Positions 1-10,784 of a DNA stretch of 64,000 nt are shown here, in pieces. Position 1 is the stretch's first letter; each line of letters starts with the position of its first letter. The notes beneath the pieces are model-generated. The model saw only the letters and a program-made list of their open reading frames with translations, had not been told where the DNA came from and searched no databases. The position numbers and the translations under genes are program-made. The stretch comes from Piscibacillus halophilus (GTDB lineage: Bacteria > Bacillota > Bacilli > Bacillales > Alkalibacillaceae): the NCBI RefSeq assembly GCF_900110685.1, contig NZ_FOES01000004.1:80632-144631 (forward strand), given 5' to 3'.

Positions 1-136
1 CCATAAACTTAAGGTCTTTCTCGGTATCCTCATGTGTCACACCTAAAAGAACCACTAGACCAGTACCAATTTCACCTGTTGTTTGTTCATTAACCGTAAC
101 AGATCCTTCTGATACGCGTTGAATAACAGCTCGCAT
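1..136 (-). CDS. dtd: D-aminoacyl-tRNA deacylase, 3' end outside window
   Basis: The first 45 codons are present, starting at an ATG (complement of 134-136); the rest lies off the left edge. The N-terminus reads [15 protein letters not shown] and then a [18 protein letters not shown] stretch, which is the hallmark start of Dtd. The enzyme hydrolyses D-amino acids from mischarged tRNA in the cytoplasm. It lies only 14 bases downstream of relA on the same strand, as in B. subtilis (yrvI), so the two are probably cotranscribed. Identification is secure although the catalytic C-terminal part is not visible. Confidence 0.9.
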   Translation of the reverse strand, partial: MRAVIQRVSEGSVTVNEQTTGEIGTGLVVLLGVTHEDTEKDLKFM

Positions 137-150
137 GATTATCTGACTCC

Positions 151-2343
151 TTAATGTATCGTCCTTTGAACAGTAAACACATCTCTTATTTGTTTAATTC
201 GTTCTACAATTTTTTTCAGATGTTCAACATTATGAATTAAGATTGTTAGGTGAATGGTAGCCATTTTATTGCGATCAGACTTACCATTAACTGCGGTAAT
301 GCTCGTATTGGTTTCATTCACAGCTTGTAAAATTTCGTTTAATAACCCACTTCGGTCAAACCCGGAAATTTCTAAATCAACACTATAGCTTTTTTGATTA
401 TGCTGGTAATCCCATTCCACATCAATTAACCTTGATTCCTCTTCATTAACTATATTAGGGCAGTCTGAACGGTGTACCGATACACCCCGTCCTCTAGTTA
501 TGAAGCCTACAATGTCGTCACCAGGCACTGGATTACAACACCTAGATAAACGAATTAGTAAGTTATCAATTCCTTTTACAAATACACCTGAACCGGATGA
601 ACGTCTTCGTTTATTTTCTACTTCTTGCTGCACTTCTTTTATGGAATTCTCTAGGTCAGTTGCTTTTTCTTGTTGACGCAATTTCTCTGTAATTCGATTG
701 GCTACTTGTTGCGCTGTTACCCCTTGATAACCTACAGCTGCATATAGATCTTCTTCATTATTAAAATTAAATCGATCTAATGCTAATTGAATATTTTGAT
801 CAATTAATACTTCTTTTGGCTGAAAACCTAAATTTCTAATTTCAGTTTCAACCGCTTCTTTACCTTTACTAACATTTTCTTCACGACGCTGTTTTTTAAA
901 GAATTGCTTGATTTTATTTTTAGCTTGTGATGTTTGGGTAATGCTTAGCCAATCTTCAGAAGGGCCATAAGAGTGCTTAGAAGTTAAAATCTCAATAATG
1001 TCACCTGTTTTTAGCTTATAATCTAATGGCTCCATTTTGCCATTAACTTTAGCACCTATCGTTTTATTACCCACTTCTGTATGAATTCGATATGCAAAAT
1101 CTAATGGAACAGACCCTCTTGGGAGTTCAATGACATCACCATTAGGTGTAAATACGTAGACCATGTCGGATAAGAAATCTACTTTTAATGATTCCATAAA
1201 CTCTTCTGCATCCGTTGTTTCATTTTGCCATTCTAAAATCTCTCTGAACCAAGCCATTTGACGTGACATGTCTTCCTGTTTATCAGCGCCCGTTTTCCCT
1301 TCTTTGTAGGCCCAGTGTGCGGCAATCCCGTACTCAGCGATTTCATGCATATCTTGAGTGCGAATTTGGACTTCTAACGGTTCTCCTTTCGGACCAATAA
1401 CCGTTGTGTGTAATGATTGATACAGGTTTGGCTTAGGCATTGCAATATAATCTTTAAAACGACCCGGCATTGGTTTCCAACAGGTATGGATAATCCCTAG
1501 TACGGCATAACAATCTTTAATACTTTTGACAATAACTCGTACAGCCAATAAGTCATATATTTCATTGAAGTTCTTCTTTTGGTGTACCATTTTTCGGTAA
1601 ATACTATATATGTGCTTTGGACGACCCGAAATTTCTGCCGTTATATTAACATCACCTAGCTGTGAGTTAATTTCTTCAATTACTTGTTCAATATAATCCT
1701 CACGTTCTTCTCTCTTTTGTTTCATCAGATGTACAATACGATAATATTGTTGAGGGTTTAAGTACCTTAAAGCCGTATCTTCTAATTCCCATTTAATGGT
1801 GGAGATCCCTAATCGATGTGCTAATGGAGCAAAAATCTCTAATGTTTCATTTGCAATTCGACGTTGTTTAGTTTCTGGTAAATGAGAGAGAGTTCGCATG
1901 TTATGTAGTCGATCTGCTAGCTTTATTAAAATCACACGAATATCTTTTGCCATTGCTACAAACATTTTACGATGGTTTTCAGCTTGCTGCGCCTGCTTTG
2001 ATTTATATTTAATTTTACCTAACTTAGTGACACCATCTACTAATAAAGCCACTTCTTCACTAAATTCTTCCTTTAAATCGTCGAAAGTGACCTCTGTATC
2101 TTCTAACACATCATGAAGAAAGCCACTAGCAATCGTCGCAGGGTCCATTTCTAGTTCTACGAGAATGCTTGCTACTTGAACTGGATGAATAATATAAGCT
2201 TCACCCGATTTACGAACTTGTCCATCATGTGCTTGATAGGCGTAATCATAAGCATGACGAAGCATAGCCGTATGTTCTTCGTTCAAATAACGACTTGCAT
2301 CTTGTAAAACTTCTTCAATTTTTTTTGTTTGATGTTTTGCCAT
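151..2343 (-). CDS. relA: Bifunctional (p)ppGpp synthetase/hydrolase Rel
   Basis: A 730-residue RSH protein of normal length. Visible in order: an HD hydrolase domain (H53, HD at 77-78 in the HDVLEDT motif), the nucleotidyltransferase synthetase domain around residues 240-370 ([24 protein letters not shown]), a TGS domain around 395-455, a helical/Zn-finger region with a CCNPVPGD motif near 600, and a C-terminal ACT domain. Both the HD and the synthetase motifs are intact, so it should both make and degrade the alarmone. It is the first gene of the relA-dtd pair; a terminator of apt separates it from the genes upstream. Confidence 0.97.
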   Translation of the reverse strand: MAKHQTKKIEEVLQDASRYLNEEHTAMLRHAYDYAYQAHDGQVRKSGEAYIIHPVQVASILVELEMDPATIASGFLHDVLEDTEVTFDDLKEEFSEEVALLVDGVTKLGKIKYKSKQAQQAENHRKMFVAMAKDIRVILIKLADRLHNMRTLSHLPETKQRRIANETLEIFAPLAHRLGISTIKWELEDTALRYLNPQQYYRIVHLMKQKREEREDYIEQVIEEINSQLGDVNITAEISGRPKHIYSIYRKMVHQKKNFNEIYDLLAVRVIVKSIKDCYAVLGIIHTCWKPMPGRFKDYIAMPKPNLYQSLHTTVIGPKGEPLEVQIRTQDMHEIAEYGIAAHWAYKEGKTGADKQEDMSRQMAWFREILEWQNETTDAEEFMESLKVDFLSDMVYVFTPNGDVIELPRGSVPLDFAYRIHTEVGNKTIGAKVNGKMEPLDYKLKTGDIIEILTSKHSYGPSEDWLSITQTSQAKNKIKQFFKKQRREENVSKGKEAVETEIRNLGFQPKEVLIDQNIQLALDRFNFNNEEDLYAAVGYQGVTAQQVANRITEKLRQQEKATDLENSIKEVQQEVENKRRRSSGSGVFVKGIDNLLIRLSRCCNPVPGDDIVGFITRGRGVSVHRSDCPNIVNEEESRLIDVEWDYQHNQKSYSVDLEISGFDRSGLLNEILQAVNETNTSITAVNGKSDRNKMATIHLTILIHNVEHLKKIVERIKQIRDVFTVQRTIH

Positions 2344-2449
2344 ACTACCACCTAGTCGTCCCTAATTAATCCTCGTCCATTAAGAAGGTTTTGTTTTATT
2401 ATTAATAATATAACGAAAATTGTAAAGTCCAAAAACAAATAATTAGTAT

Positions 2450-2491
2450 ATAATACCGGCTGACTCCAAGTAAGAGGCCAGCCGGTATTAT
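2450..2491 (-). terminator. Rho-independent terminator after apt
   Basis: A 12-bp inverted repeat (TAATACCGGCTG at 2451-2462 with CAGCCGGTATTA at 2479-2490) lies directly after the apt stop codon, within the apt-relA gap. It is AT-rich on both flanks and nearly symmetric. It should end the recJ-apt transcript. Confidence 0.75.
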
Positions 2492-2492
2492 A

Positions 2493-3005
2493 TTAATACT
2501 GCATTAACGTTAAAATGTCGTAATCTTTTAGTTTATCTCGACCATTTAAATAAGTTAATTCAATTAAGAATGCACAACCCGCAACTTCTCCACCAAGCTG
2601 CTCGACTAAATCAATTGATGCCTCAACAGTTCCACCCGTTGCTAACAAGTCATCAATGATTAAAACTCTTTGTCCTGGCTTAATTGCATCTTTATGGATT
2701 GTTAGAACGTTTTCACCGTATTCTAAACCGTAATCTACTTTGATTACATCACGCGGAAGTTTTCCTTCCTTACGAACTGGTGCGAATCCAATTTCTAGTG
2801 CATAGGCTACTGGACAACCAACAATAAAACCACGCGCCTCAGGTCCGACAACAATATCGACATCCTTTTGACGAGCATATTCAACTATATCATCAACAGC
2901 TGATTTAAATGCTTGTCCGTTATCCATTAAAGTTGTTATATCTTTAAATTTAATTCCTTCTTTTGGCCAATCCTCAACAATCGTAATGTACTGTTTATAA
3001 TCCAT
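2493..3005 (-). CDS. apt: Adenine phosphoribosyltransferase
   Basis: Makes AMP from adenine and PRPP (purine salvage, cytoplasm). The 170-residue protein carries the PRPP-binding loop [13 protein letters not shown] near residue 120 and the family motifs GPEARGFI and [11 protein letters not shown]. The frame is open to a TTG at 3011, but the ATG at 3003-3005 is preferred: an AAGGAG lies about nine bases upstream and the protein then begins MDYKQYI, matching the B. subtilis enzyme. Its start overlaps the end of recJ by 11 bases, indicating translational coupling. Confidence 0.96.
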   Translation of the reverse strand: MDYKQYITIVEDWPKEGIKFKDITTLMDNGQAFKSAVDDIVEYARQKDVDIVVGPEARGFIVGCPVAYALEIGFAPVRKEGKLPRDVIKVDYGLEYGENVLTIHKDAIKPGQRVLIIDDLLATGGTVEASIDLVEQLGGEVAGCAFLIELTYLNGRDKLKDYDILTLMQY

Positions 3006-5304
3006 GTACAACTTCTCCTTCCTTCAATTGAGGCTTCATGTGAGACATGATCCACTCCTTCAGCTCATCAGCCGTTGAGTAATATAATGTTCGTTCCACC
3101 TCAATTTTCTGCATCTGATCCAGATATGTTTTTGAATTTGTCAATGGTTGCTGTCGAACATTCGACTGCAAACGAATATCACCATTCTCCATTGTAACAA
3201 AATTTAATTCAAAAAACACTTGAAGCATAAATTCTAATTGTTTCATATTCCAACCTTTTGCTCTAGCTAATTGTTGCTTCTGGTTTTCTTGTATCACCTT
3301 ATGTTGTAATAATGTCGTATACAATGTTTTAAAATGATTGCGTGTAAGACTAGATGTAAAAAATTGTTCATCATGATTATGAAAGCATACATAGATGGAT
3401 TCATAATGCTGAACACTTAAGACATCTTCTAGTTCAGTTAATGATGAAGGTAAATCGATCAGTACAATCTTAGTTGTATCATGTAGTAGATTAGATAAAT
3501 TAGCTTTATGCTTATTATAGTCTATAACATCAAAATCTAACAGGTTTGATTGGCCCTTAAAGGTAATAATGACAGCGTCTTTAGGTAAATTGATCAACTC
3601 TAATTTTTTACCTCGGTAATCGAAAACTTGTGATTCTAAACATCTAATATCTTTAATTTTGAGTTGTAATTTCTGCTGACCATTCCATTCATTAATTTCA
3701 ATCTCACCAACCACATCAATTAAACTCCCCGGTGATAAACAATCTGCTACATCTCCGATTTGAAAGCCCACCATGTCAATCTTTTTTGAATCTTTTAATG
3801 CACTAATCTTGATATGATTTTTCTTAGCCCCAATTTTTCTTGCCTCAAGCAACGTCAATCCATTAAGTTGAAAATAAGGCTTTTCATTCCCCATACCAAA
3901 TGGTGCTAAATAGGACAATTGCCGTGGAAGGTTAAGGTCAACTTCCTCCCAATCAATTTCATCTTCAATGTTTAAAACGGGTTGGAAGTCACTTTCATCG
4001 AGTATCTCTTCAGCTCTCTCATTAAGCGCTTTTCTTAATTCATCGATTTGATCAACTGCAACCGTCATTCCAGCTGCTTGAGCATGTCCCCCAAACTGTA
4101 AAAACAAGTGACGAACTTCCATACCATTTTTGAAAATATCATAAGCTGGTATACTTCTAGCACTACCTTTTGCTTCATTCTTTTCGGGGTCAATTCCAAG
4201 AACAATGGTTGGACGGTGGTATTGATTGACAATACGTGAGGCAACGATTCCCAATACCCCAGGATTCCAACCTTCTTTAGCTAATACAATAACTTTATCA
4301 TTTAAATAATGATTTTCAATCTCCTCTAACGCCTCTTCTACACAATTAGAAACAATTTTTTGACGTTCTTTATTTAATGCATCAATTTCTTGGGCCATAT
4401 CTTCAGCTATGAGCTCATCGTCTTCTAATAACAAATCAACAGCTAAAGAAGCGTCTTGTAATCTCCCTACTGCATTTAATCGTGGTCCAATGATAAACCC
4501 TATTGAGTCTTCCGTTACTTCTTCAATTTTTCCAATAGTTTTCAATGCTTTTAAACCACCATCTGACGTATGCTGTAATTCTTCTAGACCTTTTTTAACG
4601 ATCACTCGGTTTTCATCTATTAAAGGTACAAGGTCTGCAACAGTTCCGATAGCAGCTAAAGCAAGCAATTCTTTAGGAAGTTGTCCAAGTAAAGCATGAG
4701 CTAATTTAAAGGCTACTCCGACTCCCGCTAGGTGATCGAAAGGATACATTTCCGATAAGCGAGGGTGAATAATAGCCAATGCTTCAGGCATTTCATCCTG
4801 CTCCTCGTGGTGATCCGTTATAATCAAATCGATACCTAACTGTTTAGCAAGCTTTGCTTCATTAGGAGCAGCAATCCCTGTATCAACTGTTATGATAAGA
4901 TCAATACCCGCTTCATGTGCTTCCATAAAAGCATTTTCATTGGGTCCATACCCTTCTGTAAAACGGTTCGGAATATAATAATGTACATTTGCCCCTAATC
5001 TACGGAGTGTACGAACTAAAACAGCTGTGGATGTAACACCATCAGCATCATAATCTCCAAAGATCAAGATTTGTTCATGATGTTCTATAGCTTTTCGAAT
5101 TCGATCAACAGCTATGTTCATATCTGAAAACAAAAAAGGATCATGCAAATCTTCTAGACTCGCATGTAAAAATTGATTTGCATCTTCAGTTGTTTGAATA
5201 CCTCTTTTGGCAAGCATTCGTTTTATAACATTTGAAAAAGGTAAATCAATGGCTGGTGTGTTTACCACGTTATGTAATACCCATTTCATTTTACTCTCTA
5301 GCAT
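2995..5304 (-). CDS. recJ: Single-stranded-DNA exonuclease RecJ
   Basis: 5'-3' single-strand DNA exonuclease of recombination and mismatch repair. DHH-family motifs are intact: FGDYDADG near residue 85, TVDTG near 140, TDHHE near 165, and the DHHA1-type FGGHAQAAG near 415, followed by an OB-like domain and a long Firmicutes C-terminal extension. The frame is open to 5376, but the ATG at 5304 is preferred: it gives MLESKMKW like other Bacillus RecJ proteins, has a strong AGGGGTGA upstream, and a consensus promoter sits just before it. It overlaps apt at its end. Confidence 0.95.
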   Translation of the reverse strand: MLESKMKWVLHNVVNTPAIDLPFSNVIKRMLAKRGIQTTEDANQFLHASLEDLHDPFLFSDMNIAVDRIRKAIEHHEQILIFGDYDADGVTSTAVLVRTLRRLGANVHYYIPNRFTEGYGPNENAFMEAHEAGIDLIITVDTGIAAPNEAKLAKQLGIDLIITDHHEEQDEMPEALAIIHPRLSEMYPFDHLAGVGVAFKLAHALLGQLPKELLALAAIGTVADLVPLIDENRVIVKKGLEELQHTSDGGLKALKTIGKIEEVTEDSIGFIIGPRLNAVGRLQDASLAVDLLLEDDELIAEDMAQEIDALNKERQKIVSNCVEEALEEIENHYLNDKVIVLAKEGWNPGVLGIVASRIVNQYHRPTIVLGIDPEKNEAKGSARSIPAYDIFKNGMEVRHLFLQFGGHAQAAGMTVAVDQIDELRKALNERAEEILDESDFQPVLNIEDEIDWEEVDLNLPRQLSYLAPFGMGNEKPYFQLNGLTLLEARKIGAKKNHIKISALKDSKKIDMVGFQIGDVADCLSPGSLIDVVGEIEINEWNGQQKLQLKIKDIRCLESQVFDYRGKKLELINLPKDAVIITFKGQSNLLDFDVIDYNKHKANLSNLLHDTTKIVLIDLPSSLTELEDVLSVQHYESIYVCFHNHDEQFFTSSLTRNHFKTLYTTLLQHKVIQENQKQQLARAKGWNMKQLEFMLQVFFELNFVTMENGDIRLQSNVRQQPLTNSKTYLDQMQKIEVERTLYYSTADELKEWIMSHMKPQLKEGEVVHGL

Positions 5305-5326
5305 AAGTTCACCCCTGACGAGATTC

Positions 5327-5355
5327 ATTATACTAGAGCTCACCAGGGGTATCAA
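5327..5355 (-). promoter_or_regulatory. SigA-type promoter for recJ
   Basis: On the minus strand TTGATA (5350-5355) and TATAAT (5327-5332) are separated by 17 bases, close to the vegetative consensus. Transcription would start near 5320, giving a leader of about 16 bases that contains the recJ Shine-Dalgarno sequence. The promoter lies between the recJ start and the end of lapA. Seen by eye only. Confidence 0.65.
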
Positions 5356-5368
5356 TGAAGTATAAGGT

Positions 5369-5704
5369 TTATTCATGATTTTCTTTGTTTTGCTGATCTT
5401 GTTGTTTTGACTGTTTTGACTTCGGTTCTTTCACCTCTGTTTTTGTTTGCTGAGATTCTTTTAGTTTGTTATTTTCATTTTTTAACGTCCTAACTTCTTT
5501 TTGAAGTTGATAAATCTTCGAAAAACTAAATCCGACAATTAGTAATGCTCCCATTAAAACTGACAATAAAATGACTAAAATTAGCGGAGCATTAGTTTTT
5601 ACAAATAAAAAATCAACCTCAACTGTTTCAATATTAATGACAGCAAATACAGCAATTAAAAGTGCAAAAACTAATGATAATACAATCCACGACTGTTGCT
5701 TCAA
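5369..5704 (-). CDS. LapA-domain (DUF1049) membrane protein, YrvD-like
   Basis: A 111-residue protein with two hydrophobic helices (about residues 7-28 and 40-63) and then a charged, lysine/glutamine-rich coiled-coil tail. This is the layout of the LapA/YrvD family that sits beside recJ in Bacillus; LapB-linked roles are known only for Gram-negative relatives. No ATG is available. The frame begins at a TTG (5713) lying directly on the ribosome site, so the second TTG at 5704, eight bases after TAGGAG, is the more likely start. The function in Firmicutes is not established. Confidence 0.8.
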   Translation of the reverse strand: MKQQSWIVLSLVFALLIAVFAVINIETVEVDFLFVKTNAPLILVILLSVLMGALLIVGFSFSKIYQLQKEVRTLKNENNKLKESQQTKTEVKEPKSKQSKQQDQQNKENHE

Positions 5705-5769
5705 ATATACCAACTCCTATACTCGATTTTATGGTTATTATACCCGTTAAAGTTACGCAATCAAACTTA

Positions 5770-5804
5770 AAAAGCCCAGTTAGACATAAACACTAACTGG
5801 GCTG
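5770..5804 (-). terminator. Terminator after secDF
   Basis: An 11-bp inverted repeat (AGCCCAGTTAG at 5773-5783 with CTAACTGGGCT at 5793-5803), followed on the minus strand by a short T run, lies seven bases after the secDF stop codon. Confidence 0.85.
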
Positions 5805-5810
5805 CTACTC

Positions 5811-8093
5811 TTAAACTTGTGGTCCTTCTGGCTTTTTCTTTTTCCTGTAATCTACTGGTTTCTGATCGATGTTTTTACCTCTCCAAACTAACCAAAGTTG
5901 GGCAGCAAGGAAAAGGGAAGAATAAGTACCAGCGATTAAACCGACAATTAATGCTAATGAGAAATAGGTGATGGCTTGAGCACCAAATATAAATAACATT
6001 AATGCCGCAAACACTACTGTAATAACGGTATTAAAACTACGGGCTAGTGTTTGCATTAGACTCTTGTTAACAACACTAGCTAAGTGTTTAAAGGATTTAA
6101 CCCGTTTTTCCAACCTGAGATTTTCTCTTATCCTGTCAAACGTAACAATCGTATCGTTAATCGAATAACCGACGATTGTTAAAATGGCTGCGATAATGAC
6201 CACACTAAATTCAAACTGGAAAATACTAAATAACGCTAATATAAAGAATGCGTCATGTAATAATGCAATAATCGAGGTGATCGCAAAGAACATCTCAAAC
6301 CTAAAGGCTAAATAAATAATAATCCCAATAGATGCATAGAGAACGGCTTGTACAGCATTCATCGCCAGTTCCCGACCTACTTTAGGAGTAACGGTACTAA
6401 CATTAGGTTCATTACCGTAAACTTCATTAAAATGAGAATTGATTTCTGCGATCTCATCATCCTGTAACACTTTGTCGAAACGCACTGTGCCAATTTCTGA
6501 GTTATCTCCAGCTAGGACAATTTGTATAGGTTCATAACCTAAGTCATTGAATTGTTCCTCAACTTGTTCTGTTGTAAGTGGCTGATCGGCTAACACTTCG
6601 ACACGTGAACCACTAACGAAATCAATTCCTAGATTTAATCCTCTAAAGAGTAAGAACCCTGCTCCAATAGCCACTAAAGCAATTGAAATGATAAAGAACT
6701 TTTTACGATGCTGAACAAAATCAAATGTTTTACCCAAGAAATGAGGTTTGACCTCTTCACCTTTAGCTATGTCTTGTATTTCTTCAGGTTTAACACCAAA
6801 CCATTTAGGGCGTTTGTTTAAGAATTTACTCTTGATCCATAACCCAAGAAGTAAACGGGATAAAAATACAGCTGTAATGAAACTTAAAATAATACTAATG
6901 ATTAACATCGTTGCGAACCCTTTAACAGAGCTTGTACCAAAAACAAATAAGACAATCGCTGCTAATAAGGTAGTGACGTTCGCATCAAGAATCGTAGCTA
7001 ATGAGCGTTTATTACCTGCATTAAAAGCCGCAAGTGTTGATTTACCAGCTTTTAGTTCCTCTTTTAGCCGTTCATAAGTAATAATGTTCGCATCGACCGC
7101 CATACCAACACCTAGTACGAGTGCTGCAATACCCGGTAAAGTTAGGACACCATTAATCATGTTAAAGACTAATAAAATTAAGAAGATATATACTGTTAAC
7201 GTAATAGATGCAATTACTCCTGGGAATCGATAATACGCAATCATATATAGGAAAATGAGTAAAACACCTATAATACTAGCAAAAACTGTTTTATTTAAAG
7301 CTTGCTCACCAAACTGAGCCCCAACTGAAACTGAATAAATTTCATTTAAATCAGCTGGTAGTGAACCTGCATTTAATAGGTCTGCTAATTGTTTGGCTTC
7401 CTCAATGGATTCCATTCCATCAATCATAATGTCTGATCCTGCTATAGGTTTACCATCTTTAAATCCTGGAGCAGTTAATATTTTTCCTTGATCAGATTTA
7501 TTGATTTCTTCGTCAAATGTATCGCCTTCTTCGTAGTCCATCCACACAACCATCCGGCCATCAGGTCCATATTTTTCAAGAATACTAGAAGAAGCATCGT
7601 ACAAATTCTCATATTCATTGTTTTCAAACGTACTGTTCAATTGAAACGTAACAACAGGCATATTCGTATCCGGATGAAAATCCTGTTGTGCACTACCTGG
7701 TACAATTTGTGAACCATCAAAGTATAATTCATTGTTAACATCTCTAAAGGAAAGTTTCGCCGTTGTCGCAAGTATTTCCCTTGCCTGGTCTGGGTTATCA
7801 ACACCCGCAAGCTGGACCCTTATCCGGTCATTCCCTTCAATATTAATTCTTGGCTCATTTACCCCTAGGATATCAACACGTTGATAAAGGGATTGCACAA
7901 CCGCATCAAGCATTCGGTCAGTAACTTCTTGTCCCTCTTGTTGTGGCTCCACTTCATATAACAGTTCAAAACCACCCTGAAGATCTAAACCTAGTGGTAT
8001 ATCTTTAGCGATTGTATTGGTTGTAGAACCAATAATGCCACCTAGTATGATGACAATTAGAAAAAAGGCTGTTATTCTGCCCTTTCTACCCAT
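5811..8093 (-). CDS. secDF: Fused SecD-SecF protein translocase subunit
   Basis: Membrane component that uses the proton gradient to help pull proteins out of the SecYEG channel. About 760 residues hold SecD (N-terminal helix, GLDLQGGFELLY motif, large P1 domain, five helices with GVGMAVDANI) fused to SecF (GLNLGIDFVSG, then GYSINDTIVTFDRIREN). The single-chain fusion is typical of Bacillus. The frame is open to a TTG at 8123, but the ATG at 8091-8093 has an AGGGGGA site and puts the start just before the first membrane helix. A terminator follows. Confidence 0.96.
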   Translation of the reverse strand: MGRKGRITAFFLIVIILGGIIGSTTNTIAKDIPLGLDLQGGFELLYEVEPQQEGQEVTDRMLDAVVQSLYQRVDILGVNEPRINIEGNDRIRVQLAGVDNPDQAREILATTAKLSFRDVNNELYFDGSQIVPGSAQQDFHPDTNMPVVTFQLNSTFENNEYENLYDASSSILEKYGPDGRMVVWMDYEEGDTFDEEINKSDQGKILTAPGFKDGKPIAGSDIMIDGMESIEEAKQLADLLNAGSLPADLNEIYSVSVGAQFGEQALNKTVFASIIGVLLIFLYMIAYYRFPGVIASITLTVYIFLILLVFNMINGVLTLPGIAALVLGVGMAVDANIITYERLKEELKAGKSTLAAFNAGNKRSLATILDANVTTLLAAIVLFVFGTSSVKGFATMLIISIILSFITAVFLSRLLLGLWIKSKFLNKRPKWFGVKPEEIQDIAKGEEVKPHFLGKTFDFVQHRKKFFIISIALVAIGAGFLLFRGLNLGIDFVSGSRVEVLADQPLTTEQVEEQFNDLGYEPIQIVLAGDNSEIGTVRFDKVLQDDEIAEINSHFNEVYGNEPNVSTVTPKVGRELAMNAVQAVLYASIGIIIYLAFRFEMFFAITSIIALLHDAFFILALFSIFQFEFSVVIIAAILTIVGYSINDTIVTFDRIRENLRLEKRVKSFKHLASVVNKSLMQTLARSFNTVITVVFAALMLFIFGAQAITYFSLALIVGLIAGTYSSLFLAAQLWLVWRGKNIDQKPVDYRKKKKPEGPQV

Positions 8094-8126
8094 ATGTAAT
8101 GTCCCCCTAACCTTCCTGGCCAATAT

Positions 8127-8420
8127 TTAATTTTCTGTACTGTTTAATGCTTCAATTTGTGCCATTAGATCTGTCGCTTGTTGACTTTCAACGGTTAAAT
8201 AACTCATATAGACACTTCCACTTAGATGTAAGATATCTTGTACAACTTGGAACAACGGTAATGTCTGTTCCTTTTTCCAAACCTTCTTTTTTAAGCATTC
8301 CCAAACTTCAAAATCATTAACGCCATTATAACCTAATAATTTCAATTCGCTTACTTTACTCTCTAAAACTTCTTTAATATAAGGTTTCCATACATCAACG
8401 TGCTGTACCATTGGTTCCAA
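8127..8420 (-). CDS. ComN-like post-transcriptional regulator
   Basis: A soluble 97-residue protein that resembles B. subtilis ComN (YrzD), which lies at the same place between secDF and spoVB and affects comE transcripts. Key stretches are LLGYNGVNDFEVWECL and LPLFQVVQDIL. The first start is a TTG at 8418-8420 about ten bases after AAGGGGGA; an ATG three codons later is almost twenty bases from it, so TTG is favoured. It is 33 bases upstream of the secDF ATG on the same strand. Function is inferred from position and similarity. Confidence 0.7.
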   Translation of the reverse strand: MEPMVQHVDVWKPYIKEVLESKVSELKLLGYNGVNDFEVWECLKKKVWKKEQTLPLFQVVQDILHLSGSVYMSYLTVESQQATDLMAQIEALNSTEN

Positions 8421-8531
8421 GTGAAAAATCCCCCTTCACGAACTGAAAGTCGATGTCATGACTTGTACATCTTTCAGCATATACATTATTGTACCGAATT
8501 TTCATCTTTTTGAGAAGGTAGGCATGCAGAA

Positions 8532-10082
8532 ATGTCAAAACAAACATTTATTAAAGGTGCTTTAATATTGATCATTGCAGGTATGATTAGTCGTCTTTTG
8601 GGCTTCGTAAACCGGATTGTCCTAGCCAGATTGCTGGGTGATGAAGGTGTTGGAGTCTACATGCTTGCTCTTCCAGCTCTATTCTTAATGATTACATTAT
8701 CACAAATAGGGATACCAGTTGCCGTGTCCAAGCTTGTCGCTGAAGCTAGTATCCAAAATGATACGAATCGTGTAAGGAGAATATTATATATATCCTTTAC
8801 CATCACAATCAGTTTAAGTATCATACTTACCGTCTTATTTATCCTATTTGCACCGATTGTATCCCAACATTTATTACTTGATGACCGAACCTATATTCCG
8901 ATGTTGATGATCAGTCCGATTATCCCTATTATTGCTGTATCGTCTGTTTTACGTGGGTACTTTCAAGGTATTCAAAACATGAAACCACAAGCAATGGCAC
9001 AAGTAATTGAACAAGTCGTTCGAATCGGACTAGTCTTTCTGTTCATTCAAATAATGTTACCTTATGGTGTGAGCTATGCAGCTGGAGGCGCGATGTTTGC
9101 GGTTGTTTTAGGTGAATTAGCCTCATTAAGCTTTATTTATTATTGTTTTAAAACAGACCAACATCGACCTGTTTCGATTTTCATTAAAGGTAAAATTGAT
9201 CAATTACGAAATACGTTCAACGATATTATGCACATTGCACTTCCGACGGCTGGTACTCGTCTTATAGGTTCCGTCACTTACTTTTTAGAACCAATACTAG
9301 TCTCACAAAGCTTATTCATTGCCGGGTACACGGTATCCCAAAGCACGGCTGCCTATGGACAGTTAACTGGTTACGTTTTACCTTTGTTATTATTACCAAC
9401 ATTCATTACTCATTCCTTATCCGTTGCATTAATCCCATCTGTCAGTGAGTTTAATGCATTAAATCATCAAAACTCTGTGCATTATAGAATTAGACAAGCA
9501 TTACGGTTGTCTTATGCTTCGGGTGGAGTTATGACGATTGTATTTATGTTATTCGCTCACCCAATCTTAAATCTCATATATGGTAATGTAGATGGAACAC
9601 AATTTTTAACCTTTATGGCACCATTTTTCTTATTGTTATATTTCCAAGCACCATTACAGGCAGCTTTACAAGCATTAGATTATGCAAAGCAAGCGATGAT
9701 TAACAGTTTAATTGGTTCATTAGTCAAATTATCGACTTTATGGTTGTTAGCAACCAAACCTTCGTTTGGAATTGAAGGTGTTGTCATTTCCATTATCGTA
9801 GGTATTATGGTCGTGACTTTATTACACTTTGTAACTCTGTACAAAACCATTGGATTTATGATTCCATTTTCACTAGTATCTAAAATGATCGGGCTTTTAA
9901 TTCTGATTTACTTTATTGGTGAGCGACTTCAACAGCTATGGACAACAGATACGAATATCATTTCACTTATTTTTGCGATCATCATTTTAATGGCTGTTTA
10001 TTTAATTGGACTTATTCTTTTACAAATTGTTTCTAAAGAAGAGTGGGAACAATTAAAAAAACGTAGTAAGGCTAATCTTTAA
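8532..10082 (+). CDS. spoVB: Stage V sporulation protein B (lipid flippase family)
   Basis: A 516-residue integral membrane protein with about fourteen hydrophobic helices, beginning MSKQTFIKGALILIIAGM and containing RLLGFVNRIVLARLLGDEG, typical of the MATE/MOP-superfamily SpoVB group. SpoVB is needed for spore cortex peptidoglycan, probably as a precursor flippase in the forespore membranes (family knowledge). It is one of few plus-strand genes in the syntenic block and is divergent from the ComN-like gene. Its last 11 bases overlap the convergent DUF421 gene, and no terminator separates them. Confidence 0.93.
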   Translation: MSKQTFIKGALILIIAGMISRLLGFVNRIVLARLLGDEGVGVYMLALPALFLMITLSQIGIPVAVSKLVAEASIQNDTNRVRRILYISFTITISLSIILTVLFILFAPIVSQHLLLDDRTYIPMLMISPIIPIIAVSSVLRGYFQGIQNMKPQAMAQVIEQVVRIGLVFLFIQIMLPYGVSYAAGGAMFAVVLGELASLSFIYYCFKTDQHRPVSIFIKGKIDQLRNTFNDIMHIALPTAGTRLIGSVTYFLEPILVSQSLFIAGYTVSQSTAAYGQLTGYVLPLLLLPTFITHSLSVALIPSVSEFNALNHQNSVHYRIRQALRLSYASGGVMTIVFMLFAHPILNLIYGNVDGTQFLTFMAPFFLLLYFQAPLQAALQALDYAKQAMINSLIGSLVKLSTLWLLATKPSFGIEGVVISIIVGIMVVTLLHFVTLYKTIGFMIPFSLVSKMIGLLILIYFIGERLQQLWTTDTNIISLIFAIIILMAVYLIGLILLQIVSKEEWEQLKKRSKANL

Positions 10083-10713
10083 AATCAATAAACAATTGAT
10101 TGTCAGGCCCCATCTGGGCTATTGAGATATGCTTTATATCATAAACCCCACGTTCTTCAAGCAACTGATAAAAACGTTCTTCGGTCATGTTTAACTCTTC
10201 TAATCCTTTTGTTTGCAATTCACCGTCAATGATGATTGGTTCAATAATTGACGGTGGGTTGTCTTTTTTTTCAAACACAGAAAGCTTGCCACTCGTCTCC
10301 AGAATGGCAAGCTCGACTTGTTTGAAATCAATAATCCCATTTTCCCTTAATTGAACGAGTAAATCGTCCATATTATAACGTTGACGCTTCATTTCACGCT
10401 CATCGATATTTCCATTTTTTATAATAATGGAAGGGCGTCCATCCAAAAATGCTCTTACTTTTGGACTTTTTAATGATATATAAGCACTGAACAATTGAGC
10501 AACGAGTAATACTGCCATTGGAGTTAATAAAAGTAGAAACGATTGATCAGTCTTTTCTACGGAAAATACGGCAAACTCAGCTAATAAGATAAAAACGACT
10601 AAATCCATCACACTTAATTCGCCTATTTCTCGTTTTCCCATTAAACGGAATACAATAAAAATGGCAACATATACCCCAAACGTTCGAAATACTAATGTCC
10701 AGATATCCAACAT
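10072..10713 (-). CDS. DUF421 (YetF/YrbG-type) membrane protein
   Basis: A 213-residue protein with three N-terminal helices (to about residue 75) and a cytoplasmic DUF421 domain with GRPSIIIKNG and MKRQRYNMDDLLVQLR. B. subtilis has yrbG, a family member, at this position; YetF-type proteins have been linked to spore germination or envelope stress but the biochemical role is unknown. The start ATG (10711-10713) gives MLDIWTLVFRTFGVY. The 3' end overlaps spoVB tail to tail. Confidence 0.85.
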   Translation of the reverse strand: MLDIWTLVFRTFGVYVAIFIVFRLMGKREIGELSVMDLVVFILLAEFAVFSVEKTDQSFLLLLTPMAVLLVAQLFSAYISLKSPKVRAFLDGRPSIIIKNGNIDEREMKRQRYNMDDLLVQLRENGIIDFKQVELAILETSGKLSVFEKKDNPPSIIEPIIIDGELQTKGLEELNMTEERFYQLLEERGVYDIKHISIAQMGPDNQLFIDFKD

Positions 10714-10784
10714 ATTTTTGTCATCCCTTTTATATTTTCCAACTTATTTTAACCAGGATGACTCGGTCTATTCTAATCCTATTT

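Noticed and set aside
1898..2116. Open frame opposite to relA
   Set aside because: Antisense shadow of a strongly conserved gene, no ribosome site, no recognisable protein pattern. The same applies to other antisense frames inside secDF, valS, spoVID, lon, clpX and tig.
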